DNA of 64,000 nucleotides from positions 310,001-374,000 of the forward strand of contig JAJEJC010000008.1 of the NCBI GenBank assembly GCA_022828105.1, given 5' to 3'. A model generated the notes under the pieces. The model was not told the origin of the DNA, did not search any database, and saw only the letters and a program-made list of their open reading frames with translations. Shown in pieces: positions 10,262 to 20,340 of this stretch (position 1 is its first letter; each line of letters opens with the position of its first letter). The translations under genes were made by a program, and so were the position numbers. Origin of the DNA: Dehalococcoidia bacterium (GTDB lineage: Bacteria > Chloroflexota > Dehalococcoidia > Bin125).

Positions 10262-11701
10262 ATGCCCGCCAGCGCGATTCCAGCCGCCATCGTCCGCGCC
10301 TACGACCTTCGCGGCACAACGCCCGATCAGATCGACTCCCGGGTCGCCAGCCGGGTCGGCAACGCGTTCGCTCAGTGGCTGCGGGATCGTGGCGCGACGG
10401 CGATGATCGTCGGCCACGACACGCGGGCGACATCCCCAGAGTTGTACGAAGCGGCCATCGAGGGCGCACTCGCCGCCGGCGTCGAGGTGTACGCCGGCGG
10501 GCTCGCTCCGACGCCGGTCGTCGGCTGGGCTGTTGACCGCAGCGGCTTCGGCGGTGGGCTGGTCGTCACCGCGAGCCACAATCCGCCCGAGTACAACGGC
10601 TTCAAGCTGCTGTCCGACGGCGCGCAACCACTGCTGCCTGAGGAGATTGCGCACGTCGCGCGCCACGCCGCGGCCGTGGCCGTCAACCGGGGCACTCGCC
10701 GCGAGTTCGACGCCATCGAGCCCTACCTGACGATGCTGCAACAGCGTTTCGGCGACCGCGGCGCATGCACCGTCGCCATCGATCCCGGCAACGGCACGAC
10801 TGCTCTGACCGCAGCACAGGCGTTGATCAACGCGGGCGCCAGGGTCCACGCGGTCCGCAACACGGCCAGGCCCACAGCGCACATCGCCGCCGACCCGCAG
10901 AACCCGGAGACGATGCGCGAGCTGGCCCGCGTGGTACGGACGACCGGCGCAGAACTCGGCATCGCCTGGGACGGCGACGGCGACCGGATCGGCGTGCTCG
11001 ACCATCTGGGCCGGCGCTACGAAGCGGACTGGTTGACCGCGCTGCTGGCGCGTCCGCTGCTGGCGCGGCGCCCGGGCGCCGAAGTGCTGCTCGACATGAA
11101 GACCAGCAGCAGCGCGATTGACGATATCCGTCGTCGCGGCGGTCAGCCACTGTCGGCGAAGACCGGGTATTCGTTCTTTCGCCGCATGATGCGCGAGCAG
11201 CGAATCGCGTTCGGCGGCGAGACCAGCGGACACCTCATGTTCGGCCCCGAGTATCGAGCGGGCGAGCATGCCCCCTGGATCGACGACGGCGTCTATGCCG
11301 CCTGCGCGCTGCTCGCGCACCTGTCGGCCTGCGGCCGAACGCTGGCCGAAGAGATGTCGGAGATCGAACCGCGTCCCATCTCGCCCGAGCTGCGTCTGCC
11401 CTGCCCCGATGCGGACAAGACCCAGGTCGCGGGCGCGCTGGGCGACTGGTTCGCGGAGCGCTACCCGCAGGCCGAGATTGATCGCGGCGACGGCGCTCGC
11501 GTGCTGCTCGACGACGGCTGGCTGCACGCGCGCGCCTCGAACACCGCGCCGGCGCTGAGCCTGCGTTTCGAGGCCCGCGACGAGCCCGGCTATCGACGCC
11601 TGGCGGAACAACTGCACGACGCACTCCGCTCGCATCCTCAGGTCGAGGACACGGATCAGTTGCGGCAACCGCCGACGATTGGGCCGCCGACGCTCACCTG
11701 A
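10262..11701 (+). CDS. Phosphomannomutase/phosphoglucomutase (paralog 1)
   Basis: VVTASHNPPEYNGFKLL active-site serine loop; IAWDGDGDRIGV metal loop; GGETSGHLMF sugar loop; RASNTAPALSLRFEA phosphate loop. Confidence 0.93.
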   Translation: MPASAIPAAIVRAYDLRGTTPDQIDSRVASRVGNAFAQWLRDRGATAMIVGHDTRATSPELYEAAIEGALAAGVEVYAGGLAPTPVVGWAVDRSGFGGGLVVTASHNPPEYNGFKLLSDGAQPLLPEEIAHVARHAAAVAVNRGTRREFDAIEPYLTMLQQRFGDRGACTVAIDPGNGTTALTAAQALINAGARVHAVRNTARPTAHIAADPQNPETMRELARVVRTTGAELGIAWDGDGDRIGVLDHLGRRYEADWLTALLARPLLARRPGAEVLLDMKTSSSAIDDIRRRGGQPLSAKTGYSFFRRMMREQRIAFGGETSGHLMFGPEYRAGEHAPWIDDGVYAACALLAHLSACGRTLAEEMSEIEPRPISPELRLPCPDADKTQVAGALGDWFAERYPQAEIDRGDGARVLLDDGWLHARASNTAPALSLRFEARDEPGYRRLAEQLHDALRSHPQVEDTDQLRQPPTIGPPTLT

Positions 11702-12368
11702 CAAAGAGGTCAACGCCGAGTTGTTCGGCCAGACGCTCAAGCTCGCCGGACGGCGCGTCCTCCAGCACCAACATGGCGCGGACCGTTCGCGATTGGCCGC
11801 CCAGGAGTTGTTCCGCCTCGAGCACCGCTCGCATCTTGACCAGCGCGAACAGCGCCTGCCGCAGCTCGTGCGGCTCTGCGCCTCGCGGGCGGACTTCGAC
11901 GATCAGCGCGTTCGATTCGCCGACGAACGCGGCGTCCGATTCGTCGCCGGACGGAAACCAGCGCTCGGTCACGGCCGCGGCATCCGCGGGAGCGCCGAGC
12001 GCCGCGCCATTGGCCGCGGCCCACTCCTTGAGCGCCCGGTGCGCCGAACTCTCCGGCGTGCCCGAGCGCGTCTTGGTCGGTGGCAGACCGAAGGCGTAGA
12101 TGCCGGCCGTGACCCAGTCGTAGCTCTGCAAGGCGGCAAGCTGTTCGGCGCTCGGACTGCCGGCGAGCAGCACCCGCAGGTCCGGCGCGTCGGGATACGT
12201 CTCGGACAGCCGCCGCTGCATTCCGTCCGCGACGGCGTCCAGTTCCGACGCGTCCGACAGTCCCAACCGCGCCAGCGCGGCGCCAATGTCGGCCGGCTCG
12301 CCCTTGCGCGCGGATTTGGTCAGGAAGCGGTAGAGGCTGCGCTGGCGGTCGATCTCGGTGAGGAGCAT
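11694..12368 (-). CDS. Conserved hypothetical protein, possible degenerate PD-(D/E)xK-like C-terminus
   Basis: Complete ORF between two mutase genes; ALIVEVRPRG...RQALFALVKMRAVL...LEDAPSGELERLAEQLGVDLFV is suggestive only. Confidence 0.55.
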   Translation of the reverse strand: MLLTEIDRQRSLYRFLTKSARKGEPADIGAALARLGLSDASELDAVADGMQRRLSETYPDAPDLRVLLAGSPSAEQLAALQSYDWVTAGIYAFGLPPTKTRSGTPESSAHRALKEWAAANGAALGAPADAAAVTERWFPSGDESDAAFVGESNALIVEVRPRGAEPHELRQALFALVKMRAVLEAEQLLGGQSRTVRAMLVLEDAPSGELERLAEQLGVDLFVR

Positions 12369-12387
12369 GGGCGTAGGGTAGGGAGCG

Positions 12388-13821
12388 ATGAGCGCTGCCG
12401 TGCCCCGCGAGATCTTCCACGCCTACGACATTCGCGGACGCGCCGTCGGGGCCGACGTGCCGCTGACGCCGGACCTCGCCTTGCGCGTCGGATTGGCCTT
12501 CGGCGCGCTGGTCCAGACCGGCGAGCAGGCCGAGCAAGTCGTGGTCGGCGGCGACCTGCGGCGCTCCACGCCGGCTCTACAGCAAGCCGCGATCGCCGGA
12601 CTGCTCGATGCGGGTCTCGACGTCGTCGACATCGGCCGGGCGCCGTCGCCGCTGGTCTATTGGACGACCGCGTTGCTCACACAGGAGCGGCCCACCGCCG
12701 GATTGGTCGTGACCGCCTCGCACAACCCGCCCGACGACAACGGGATCAAGCTGCTGCACACCGACGCCATGCCGCTCACGCCGGAACAGATCCAGTCGGT
12801 CGCCGACCGTGTGGCGTCGGGAGTGGCCGCTGCAGTTCGGCAAGGCGAGCGCAGACTCTGGAGCCCACGCCCGGCCTACCTCCGCAGCCTGGCGGCGTTG
12901 TTTCCGCTGCGCCGTGCGCTGCGTATCGCTATTGATCCCGGCAACGGCGTTGCCACCGTGACTGCGGCGGCAGCGTTGCGGGCGATCGGCTGCGAGGTCC
13001 TGGCGATCAACGACGACCCGGAGGAGATCGAACCGGCCCATCCCGCCGATCCGCAGCACGCCGACAATGTGGCCCAACTCGCGCAGTTCGTCGCCGACTC
13101 GAACGCCGAGCTGGGCTTCGCCTTCGACGGCGACGGCGACCGCCTGGGCCTGGTTGACGGCCGCGGACGTCGCGCGAGCCCCGACCAGGTGCTCGCCTTG
13201 CTGGCCGAGGAGTGGCTGGAACAGCATCCTCGTGACGACATCCACGTCGATGTCAAGACTTCGCAGGCGGTGATCGACCACATCGCGCAACTGGGCGGCC
13301 GGGCGCGCGTTGGGCCGGTCGGCCATTCGCTTGGCAAGTACGCAATGCGGGATCAGGGCATCGCCTTCGGCGGCGAGGCGTCGACGCATTACTACTACCG
13401 GATCGACGACCCGCCGCACATCACCGACGACGCCGTCCGAACTGCCTGCCGGATCGCGCAGCTCGCTTCGACCGGCGACCTGGAGTCTCGGCTGGATCGG
13501 ATCCCCCGCTACCGCATCTCGCCCGAGGTCAAGATTGACTGCCCGGACGATCGCAAACACGCGGTCGCAGACCGAATCGTCGCCGACGCCCGGCGAACCT
13601 GGCGCGTCAACGACATCGACGGAGCGCGAATCGACCTGTCGGACGAGGCCGCCGGCGCATGGTGCATAATCCGAGCCTCGAACACCACACCCTGTCTAAC
13701 GGTCGTGGTCGAAGCGCGAACCGATCCGGAGTACGAGCAGGTCCGGGCGCTGAGCGCGGACATCCTTACCGCGCAGGGACTGGATCCCTCGCCCCTGCTC
13801 AGTCAACCGCCGCTTGACTGA
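12388..13821 (+). CDS. Phosphomannomutase/phosphoglucomutase (paralog 2)
   Basis: VVTASHNPPDDNGIKLL, FAFDGDGDRLGLVD, GGEASTHYYY, RASNTTPCLTVVVEA. Confidence 0.93.
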   Translation: MSAAVPREIFHAYDIRGRAVGADVPLTPDLALRVGLAFGALVQTGEQAEQVVVGGDLRRSTPALQQAAIAGLLDAGLDVVDIGRAPSPLVYWTTALLTQERPTAGLVVTASHNPPDDNGIKLLHTDAMPLTPEQIQSVADRVASGVAAAVRQGERRLWSPRPAYLRSLAALFPLRRALRIAIDPGNGVATVTAAAALRAIGCEVLAINDDPEEIEPAHPADPQHADNVAQLAQFVADSNAELGFAFDGDGDRLGLVDGRGRRASPDQVLALLAEEWLEQHPRDDIHVDVKTSQAVIDHIAQLGGRARVGPVGHSLGKYAMRDQGIAFGGEASTHYYYRIDDPPHITDDAVRTACRIAQLASTGDLESRLDRIPRYRISPEVKIDCPDDRKHAVADRIVADARRTWRVNDIDGARIDLSDEAAGAWCIIRASNTTPCLTVVVEARTDPEYEQVRALSADILTAQGLDPSPLLSQPPLD

Positions 13822-14842
13822 GACGCGCCGCAGGAAGATCGAACACGTCCGCCAGCAACTCGTAGGACCGAATCCTGGCAGCGAAGTCGTAGGTGATCGT
13901 GAGCGCGATGAACTCGTCCACGTCGTAGGTCTTGGCCAAACTCTCCAGCTTCTCGCGTACCCGCGAGGGCGAGCCGTGGATGCTGCGGTTCTGCATGTAG
14001 CCGATGTAGTCGAGCTCGGGCTGCGAGTAGGGAAAGTTCAGCGCTTCTTCGACCGAGGGGATGCCGCCGCGCGCGCCGCGATTGCCCTTGATCCGCCAGC
14101 ACCAGCGGCTCCAGCAGAGTTGCTCCGCCTCTTCGTCCGTTTCGGCGACCGTGACGGAGACGCCCAGCGAGGCACGCGGCTCGGGGCTGACCGGAGAGGG
14201 CTGGAAGCGCTCGCGGTACTTGCGCACGACCTGCTCGCCGCCCTCGGGCGAGATGAAGTGGGCGAAGCAGTGCGACCAGCCAAGCTCGGCGGCGACGTGT
14301 CCGCCGTAGTGCGACGAGCCCAGCAGCCACAGCTCGGGCATCGGCGCGTTGGGCGGCGACGCGCGCACGTCGCGGTACTGGTGGTCGTGCGGCAGGTCGT
14401 CGGCGAGCCAGCCGTAGAGGTCGAGCAACTGCTCGGGGAAGTGGTCGATGCCGAGCGCGCCCGGTCCGTGCACCAGCGCCCGCGCCGTGCGGCCGTCGGA
14501 GCCCGGCGCGCGGCCCACGCCGAGGTCGATCCGGCCGGGAAACTGCGTCGTGATCGTGCGGAAGTTCTCGGCCACCTTGAGGGAGCTGTAGTGCGGCAGC
14601 ATGACGCCGCCTGAGCCCACGCGAATCGTCGACGTGCGGGCTGCGACCTGGGGAATCAGGATTTCCGGAGAAGAACAGGCCAGCGATCCCGCGTTGTGAT
14701 GCTCGGCCAGCCAGTAGCGCGAGTAGCCCAGCCGGTCGGTCGTCTCGGCCAGCTCGAAGGTCTCGGAAATCGCATCGCCGGCCGTCCCGCCGTCGCGAAT
14801 GGGAATCTGATCAAGCACGCCGAGGCGGATCTCCTGCGCCAT
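13799..14842 (-). CDS. LLM-class flavin-dependent oxidoreductase
   Basis: LGVLDQIPIRDGGTAGDAISETFELAETTDRLGYSRYWLAEHHN ... LACSSPEILIPQVAARTSTIRVGSGGVMLPHYS. Confidence 0.92.
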   Translation of the reverse strand: MAQEIRLGVLDQIPIRDGGTAGDAISETFELAETTDRLGYSRYWLAEHHNAGSLACSSPEILIPQVAARTSTIRVGSGGVMLPHYSSLKVAENFRTITTQFPGRIDLGVGRAPGSDGRTARALVHGPGALGIDHFPEQLLDLYGWLADDLPHDHQYRDVRASPPNAPMPELWLLGSSHYGGHVAAELGWSHCFAHFISPEGGEQVVRKYRERFQPSPVSPEPRASLGVSVTVAETDEEAEQLCWSRWCWRIKGNRGARGGIPSVEEALNFPYSQPELDYIGYMQNRSIHGSPSRVREKLESLAKTYDVDEFIALTITYDFAARIRSYELLADVFDLPAARLSQAAVD

Positions 14843-14925
14843 GCCGCAAGCCTACAACCGAAGCCCGAAGCTCGCGTAAGCTGATTTCACGTCCGCCGTC
14901 GCACGACGCCAGCCCGGAGCGCCAG

Positions 14926-16239
14926 ATGACCTCAGGTTCCCAAGCCCCCGACCAGTCGCTCAGCCCGATCAGCAGTCGCGCGGCCGACGCGGCTCGCGAC
15001 GCCTGGGGCAGTTTTCCCGCGCTGCACACCGCCAACTCGACCGGCAGGGGTCTGTCGCCCGGAAGCGCGACCGCGTGGGGACTCTCCGAGCGCGCGCCGC
15101 TGACCCAGCGCCCGCCAATCTCCCTGGGCGGCGGCATCCCCGACGCCGACACCCAGCCGCGCGCCGAGCTGCTCGCGGCGATGGAGCGGGTGCTCGCCGA
15201 ACCGGGCGACGCGCCGCTGGTCTACGGCGGACCGCTGGGCTACGAACCGCTGCGCCACGAGGTCGCGCGATTCTTCGCCCGCAACCATCCGGCGAGTCCG
15301 ACCGCCGACTGGTACCTGCTGACCAACGGCGCGGCCGGCGCGATCGAGTCGATCTGCGCCGCCTTCGTCAACCCCGGCGACATCATCATCACCGAGATTC
15401 CCACGTTCACCGGCTCGCTACGCACGATGCGCGGCAAGCAGGCCACGGTGGTCGGCGTCGGCATGGACGACGAGGGACTCAAGCTGGACGAACTCGAGGC
15501 GACCATCGATCGGCTCGAAGCGGAGGGCAAGACGGTCAAGCTGATCTACACCCAGCCGACCTTCCACAATCCCACCGGCCTGACCATGACGCTGCAGCGC
15601 CGGCTCGACCTGATCGAGGTCGCCGCGCGGCGGCAGGTCCTGCTGATGGAGGACCACGCCTACTCGGAGCTCTACTTCGACGCTCCGCCGCCGCCCACGC
15701 TCTCGGAGTTGACCGACGGCTGGGGCGTGCTCACCGTCGGCACGTTCTCCAAGGTGATCGCCACGGGGTTGCGGGTCGGCTGGGTCCAGGCGCGGCCGGA
15801 GTGGATTCAGGCGATGGTGCCGTCTCGCTTCGACATGGGCAACAGTCCGCTGCTGCATCGGATGCTGCATGAGTACATGGTCCGCGGCGACTTTCGAGAC
15901 CACGTGGATCGGATGCGGCGGCTCTACCAACGCAAGATGCAGACCCTGACAGCGGCGCTCAAGCCGTACGGCGAGCCGTACTTCGAAGTGACCGAGCCGA
16001 CCGGCGGGTTCTTCCTCTGGCTGAGCCTGCGCGAGGGTCTGATTGCGGACCAGGTGCGCGACATCGCCGCCGAAGACGGGCTGATCTTTCCCTCGGGCAA
16101 CCGCTTCTATCCAGCCAACGAACCGGGCGACGACGGCGAGTCGCTGCGCCTCTCCTACTCCTGGCCGCGGATTGAAGCGCTCGAAGAGGGCGCAGAGCGC
16201 CTCAGTCGCGCGTTCCACCAGGCCGCCAACGGCGGCTGA
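14926..16239 (+). CDS. PLP-dependent class I/II aminotransferase
   Basis: TNGAAGAIESICAAFVNPGDIIITEIPTFTGS, QPTFHNPTGLTMT, VGTFSKVIATGLRVGWVQA. Confidence 0.92.
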   Translation: MTSGSQAPDQSLSPISSRAADAARDAWGSFPALHTANSTGRGLSPGSATAWGLSERAPLTQRPPISLGGGIPDADTQPRAELLAAMERVLAEPGDAPLVYGGPLGYEPLRHEVARFFARNHPASPTADWYLLTNGAAGAIESICAAFVNPGDIIITEIPTFTGSLRTMRGKQATVVGVGMDDEGLKLDELEATIDRLEAEGKTVKLIYTQPTFHNPTGLTMTLQRRLDLIEVAARRQVLLMEDHAYSELYFDAPPPPTLSELTDGWGVLTVGTFSKVIATGLRVGWVQARPEWIQAMVPSRFDMGNSPLLHRMLHEYMVRGDFRDHVDRMRRLYQRKMQTLTAALKPYGEPYFEVTEPTGGFFLWLSLREGLIADQVRDIAAEDGLIFPSGNRFYPANEPGDDGESLRLSYSWPRIEALEEGAERLSRAFHQAANGG

Positions 16240-16250
16240 GCGGCCGGGCG

Positions 16251-17441
16251 TTAGTCCGAGGCGGCTTCGGCGGGGGCCTGGAGGAACTCGGGGACTTCCT
16301 GGCCGGCGTCGGTGAACGCCTTGGCGAGAACGTCGTTGCGGCTGAAGGAGACCGCGCCGCCGCCTGAGGCGACCCACTGCTGCGTCCCGCGCACCGATTC
16401 GAGTTGTCCCTGGAACTTCGGCGCGACGTAGCGCGCGAAGAGTTCGTAGGACTTGCGGATGCCCTCGCGGTTGGCCCACTCGTGAGCCAACATCATCAGG
16501 CCGCCGAAGCCGCCCGAGTTCTCCTGCAGGATCTCGATCGCCTTAACCGCGTCGTCGGGGTTGCCGATGATCGCGCCGCCGGTCTCGACCGCGCCCTCGG
16601 GCGTCTCGGCCGTGCCGGGCAGGACGGCCTGCAGCGTGTCGCGGAAGTAGTCGATCTGCCAGGCGCGCCAGCCCTCGCGGGCCTCGTTGAAGGCCTGCTC
16701 GCGGGTCTCGGCGATGTACATCGGGATGACCAGACGCCACTTGTTGCGGTCGACGACCTGGCCCTCGCGCTCGGCGACCTGCTCGACTTCGGTCCACTGA
16801 CCCTCGAGGTTTGAGCGTCCGCCGGGCAGGTAGACGCCGATGCTGAGCATGCCCATGCCGTACTTGCCGGCCATCTGCCGACCGGCCGGCGAGACCGTCG
16901 AGGCGACCGCCATCTCGAAGTGCGGCTTGGTGTAGGGCGAGACCTGGAGCCGGGCGTCGGTCAGCTCGAACCAGTCGGTCTTCATGTTGACCGGCCCGTC
17001 CTGCTTGAGCAGGGCCAGGATCGCCTGCAGCGATTCGTCCATGCGCTGCCGCTGGTAGAGCGGGTCGATGCCCATCATCCGCGCGTCGGACGAGAGCGCG
17101 CCGGGGCCGACGCCCATCATCACGCGGCCACGCGTCATGTGGTCGAGCTGGATCATCCGGTCGACCACCATCAGCGGATGGTGATAGGGCAGCGAGACGA
17201 CGCCGGTGCCGAGGCGGATATTGCTGGTCCGCTCGGCCGCGGCGGCGATGAACACCTCGGGCGATGCGATCAGCTCCCAGCCAGCGGAGTGATGCTCGCC
17301 GATCCAGGCTTCGTCGTAGCCCAACTGATCGAGCCACTCGACCAGCTCCAGGTCACGGTGGATTGCCAGCGATGGATTCTCTCCCACGCGGTGAAACGGC
17401 GCCATGAAGATGCCGAAGTCCATTCGTCCGTCGGTTGCCAT
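16251..17441 (-). CDS. LLM-class flavin-dependent oxidoreductase
   Basis: MDFGIFMAPFHRVGENPSLAIHRDLELVEWLDQLGYDEAWIGEHHSAGWE; start set at the ATG of MATDGRMDFG. Confidence 0.92.
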   Translation of the reverse strand: MATDGRMDFGIFMAPFHRVGENPSLAIHRDLELVEWLDQLGYDEAWIGEHHSAGWELIASPEVFIAAAAERTSNIRLGTGVVSLPYHHPLMVVDRMIQLDHMTRGRVMMGVGPGALSSDARMMGIDPLYQRQRMDESLQAILALLKQDGPVNMKTDWFELTDARLQVSPYTKPHFEMAVASTVSPAGRQMAGKYGMGMLSIGVYLPGGRSNLEGQWTEVEQVAEREGQVVDRNKWRLVIPMYIAETREQAFNEAREGWRAWQIDYFRDTLQAVLPGTAETPEGAVETGGAIIGNPDDAVKAIEILQENSGGFGGLMMLAHEWANREGIRKSYELFARYVAPKFQGQLESVRGTQQWVASGGGAVSFSRNDVLAKAFTDAGQEVPEFLQAPAEAASD

Positions 17442-17548
17442 CGTGTCCCTCAACTGGTTCCCGGCCCCGGGGCCGCTCGGCGTTACCTTTATCGGGAGTG
17501 TAACCACCCCTCCATCCCCGGAGGTCAGGAGGAAGCAGCAGCAGCGAG

Positions 17549-18910
17549 ATGACCACATCCCACTACCACCAGCAGCGCAGCAGCCGCTTCGATCCAACGA
17601 TCAACTGGCGCGATGTCTACGCCGAGCGCCTGGCTACGCCGGAGATGGCTGCCGCGATGTTCAACTCGGGCGACCACCTCTGGATTCCTCCGGGGCACGC
17701 GTCGCTGCCGATCCTGCAGGCGCTGGTCGCGCGCAGCGACGAGCTGGAAGGCGTCGAGGTGCGCGGGATCGTCGTGCCCGACGCAGGCTGGTTCACCGAG
17801 GAGATGATGTCGGCGTTCAAGGTCGCGCCGCAGTTCGGCACGCTGTTCGATCGCGACGCGGTCAACGCCGGGATCGCCGACTATCACCCCTACTGGCTGG
17901 TCGGAATCCACAAGGCCTGGGACGCCGGACGCGAGGACGAAGCCTGGCCGATCGACGTGCTGCAGATCCGCGCAACGCCGCCGAACGAGGCGGGATTCGT
18001 CTCGCTGGGCAGCTCGGTCTGGGACGGGGTGACATCGGCCAAGCGGGCCAAGACGGTGATCGCCGAGGTCAACGAGCACGTGGTCGAGACCTTTGGCGAC
18101 TCGTGGTTGCATGTGTCTGAGATCGATTGCTTCGTTCCGGGCGACTCGCCGGTCATGGTCAACCTCGAACATCCCGAGCCGAACCAGGTCGACCTCGGCC
18201 TGGCTCACTACGTGTCGCAGCTCGTGCAGGACGGCGACACGATCCAGGTCGGCGTTGGCTCGCATTCGGGCGCGCTGGCGCGCCTGGGCGCGTTCGACGA
18301 GCGTGAGAATCTGTCCTACTTCGCCGAACTGACGACGGAGGGGCTGGTCCCGCTGGTCGAACGGGGGATCATCACGGGTCGCTACTCCAAGACGCATCCG
18401 GACAAGTTCGTCGCCACGGTAATCGGCAACACGCCGGACGAGATTGCGACGGTGCACCGCAATCCGGCCTTCGAGACGTATTCGATCGAGTACCTGCTCG
18501 ACCCGCGTCAGATTGCGCGCAACGAGAACATCGTCGCAATCAACGGCGCGCTGACGGCCGACCTGACCGGTCAGCTCGGCGTCCACACGATCGGTCCGCG
18601 AGTCTACGCCGGCGTCGGCGGCCACCTGGCCTTTGCGATGGGCGCCTATCTCGCGCCCAAGGGCCGCTCGGTCACGGTGCTGCCCTCGACGAACCGCGAC
18701 GGGACGATCTCGACGATCATGGCGCAATTCGATCCAGGTCAGATCGTGACGGTGCCGCGAGACATCGCCGACACCGTCGTCACCGAGTACGGGATCGCCA
18801 GGTTGTTGGGCAAGACGGTGCGGGCAAGGGCGGAGGAGTTGATCTCGGTGGCGCACCCCGACTTCCGCGGGGAGTTACGCAAGGCGGCTCAGAAGCTGTT
18901 CTATCCGTAG
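17549..18910 (+). CDS. Acetyl-CoA hydrolase/transferase family protein (4-hydroxybutyrate CoA-transferase-like)
   Basis: YFAELTTEGLVPLVERGIITGRYSKTHPDKFVATVIG; GVGGHLAFAMGAYLAPKGRSVTVLPST; TEYGIARLLGKTVRARAEELISVAHPDFR. Confidence 0.9.
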   Translation: MTTSHYHQQRSSRFDPTINWRDVYAERLATPEMAAAMFNSGDHLWIPPGHASLPILQALVARSDELEGVEVRGIVVPDAGWFTEEMMSAFKVAPQFGTLFDRDAVNAGIADYHPYWLVGIHKAWDAGREDEAWPIDVLQIRATPPNEAGFVSLGSSVWDGVTSAKRAKTVIAEVNEHVVETFGDSWLHVSEIDCFVPGDSPVMVNLEHPEPNQVDLGLAHYVSQLVQDGDTIQVGVGSHSGALARLGAFDERENLSYFAELTTEGLVPLVERGIITGRYSKTHPDKFVATVIGNTPDEIATVHRNPAFETYSIEYLLDPRQIARNENIVAINGALTADLTGQLGVHTIGPRVYAGVGGHLAFAMGAYLAPKGRSVTVLPSTNRDGTISTIMAQFDPGQIVTVPRDIADTVVTEYGIARLLGKTVRARAEELISVAHPDFRGELRKAAQKLFYP

Positions 18911-18926
18911 TACCGTCGAACGCCGG

Positions 18927-19376
18927 ATGAAGCTCTACACGATCGGGTTTACGAAGAAGTCGGCGCGGACGTTCTTTGACGAATTGCTGGGCTCGAGTGA
19001 TGCGCGGCGGGTGGTGGATATCCGGTTGCGGCCGTCTTCTCAGCTCTCGGGGTTTGCGAAGGTATCGAATTCGGACGGTGACCTGGAGTTCCTGCTCGAG
19101 CGGTTATGCGGGTTGGGCTACGTCCACGTCCCGGCGCTGGCGCCCTCGGTGGAGCTGTTCACGAGCTACCGCGGCGGCGAGATCGAGTGGGAAGAGTACG
19201 CCGAGCGCTACACGGCATTGCTTGAGGAACGCGCCGTCGAGAATACGCTCGACCCGGCGCTGGTCGCGGACGGGGTGTTGCTGTGCAGCGAGGACACGCC
19301 GGAGCGGTGCCACCGGCGGCTGGCGGCGGAGTATCTACGTCGGCACTGGGGCGATGTCGAAATCGTTCACCTCTAG
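18927..19376 (+). CDS. DUF488 domain-containing protein
   Basis: LYTIGFTKKSARTFFDELL...VVDIRLRPSSQLSGFAK; LLCSEDTPERCHRRLAAEYL. Confidence 0.9.
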   Translation: MKLYTIGFTKKSARTFFDELLGSSDARRVVDIRLRPSSQLSGFAKVSNSDGDLEFLLERLCGLGYVHVPALAPSVELFTSYRGGEIEWEEYAERYTALLEERAVENTLDPALVADGVLLCSEDTPERCHRRLAAEYLRRHWGDVEIVHL

Positions 19377-19383
19377 CAGTGCC

Positions 19384-20304
19384 CTAAGAGTGCTCGCGAA
19401 TCCACTCACCGATGCGGTCGATGGCTTGCTGGCCTTCGGGGAGCAGGGGGGCGAAGCCCTGCCAGACGTGGAACATGTCGTCCCAGATCTCCTCGACGAC
19501 ATCGACGCCGGCTTCGCGGGCTCGGGCGGCGACCCGCTCGGTGTCGCGACAGATCAACTCCACGCTGCCGGCCTGCAACAGCAGGGGGCATATGCCGGTG
19601 TAGTCGGCGAAGATCGGGGAGAGCAGGGGATCGCGGCGGTCGGCGTCGCCGGCGTACATCGCGGCCCAGCCCTGTGAGGCCGTAATCGCGGTGGTGTTGT
19701 CGGGGATGGTTGGATCGTCGAGTCCGAACGCGGAGAGTTCCTCGGGCCCGGCGGCGAGGTCGGCCCAGGGGGAGAGGCCGATGCCGCCGCTGGGCATGCG
19801 CACGCCGCGCTCACGCGTGGCAAGCAAGGTGGCGAGCATGAGGCCGCCGCCGGCCGAGTCGCCGCCGACGAACACCGCGCCCGCCTCGCCCGGCTCGACC
19901 GGCCCGTTGTCCCAGATGTACTCAAGCGCGGCAAGTGCATCGTCGACGGCGGCAGGGAAGGGATGTTCCGGCGCCAGGCGGTAACCCAGATTGAGCGCCA
20001 CGCAACCCGACGCCCGGCAGATGTCGGCGACCAGCCGCCGGTGCGTCCCGATTGAACCCAGGACGTACCCGCCGCCATGCACATAGAGCAGGCGTCGATT
20101 GGGATCAGCACCGGGCAACACGGTCCATTCGCCCAGCACGCCATTGATGTCAACGGCCGTGAGCGAAATGTCGTCCTGCAGCGGGAAACGGAAGCCCTCC
20201 TCCATCGCTGCGCGTTGTTCGGCAATGCTGAGCTCCGCGCCAATCATGCTGGCGGCCTGAGCCTGCATCGCTTCGACGACCTGGGTGTACTGCTCCGATG
20301 GCAT
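19384..20304 (-). CDS. Alpha/beta hydrolase fold-3 (HSL-like esterase)
   Basis: YVHGGGYVLGSIGTHR oxyanion HGGG and VGGDSAGGGL GDSAG motifs; start chosen at MPSEQYTQ. Confidence 0.92.
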   Translation of the reverse strand: MPSEQYTQVVEAMQAQAASMIGAELSIAEQRAAMEEGFRFPLQDDISLTAVDINGVLGEWTVLPGADPNRRLLYVHGGGYVLGSIGTHRRLVADICRASGCVALNLGYRLAPEHPFPAAVDDALAALEYIWDNGPVEPGEAGAVFVGGDSAGGGLMLATLLATRERGVRMPSGGIGLSPWADLAAGPEELSAFGLDDPTIPDNTTAITASQGWAAMYAGDADRRDPLLSPIFADYTGICPLLLQAGSVELICRDTERVAARAREAGVDVVEEIWDDMFHVWQGFAPLLPEGQQAIDRIGEWIREHS

Positions 20305-20340
20305 GGACTCCGCTCCTGACTGCCGCACCGGCGGACCCGG

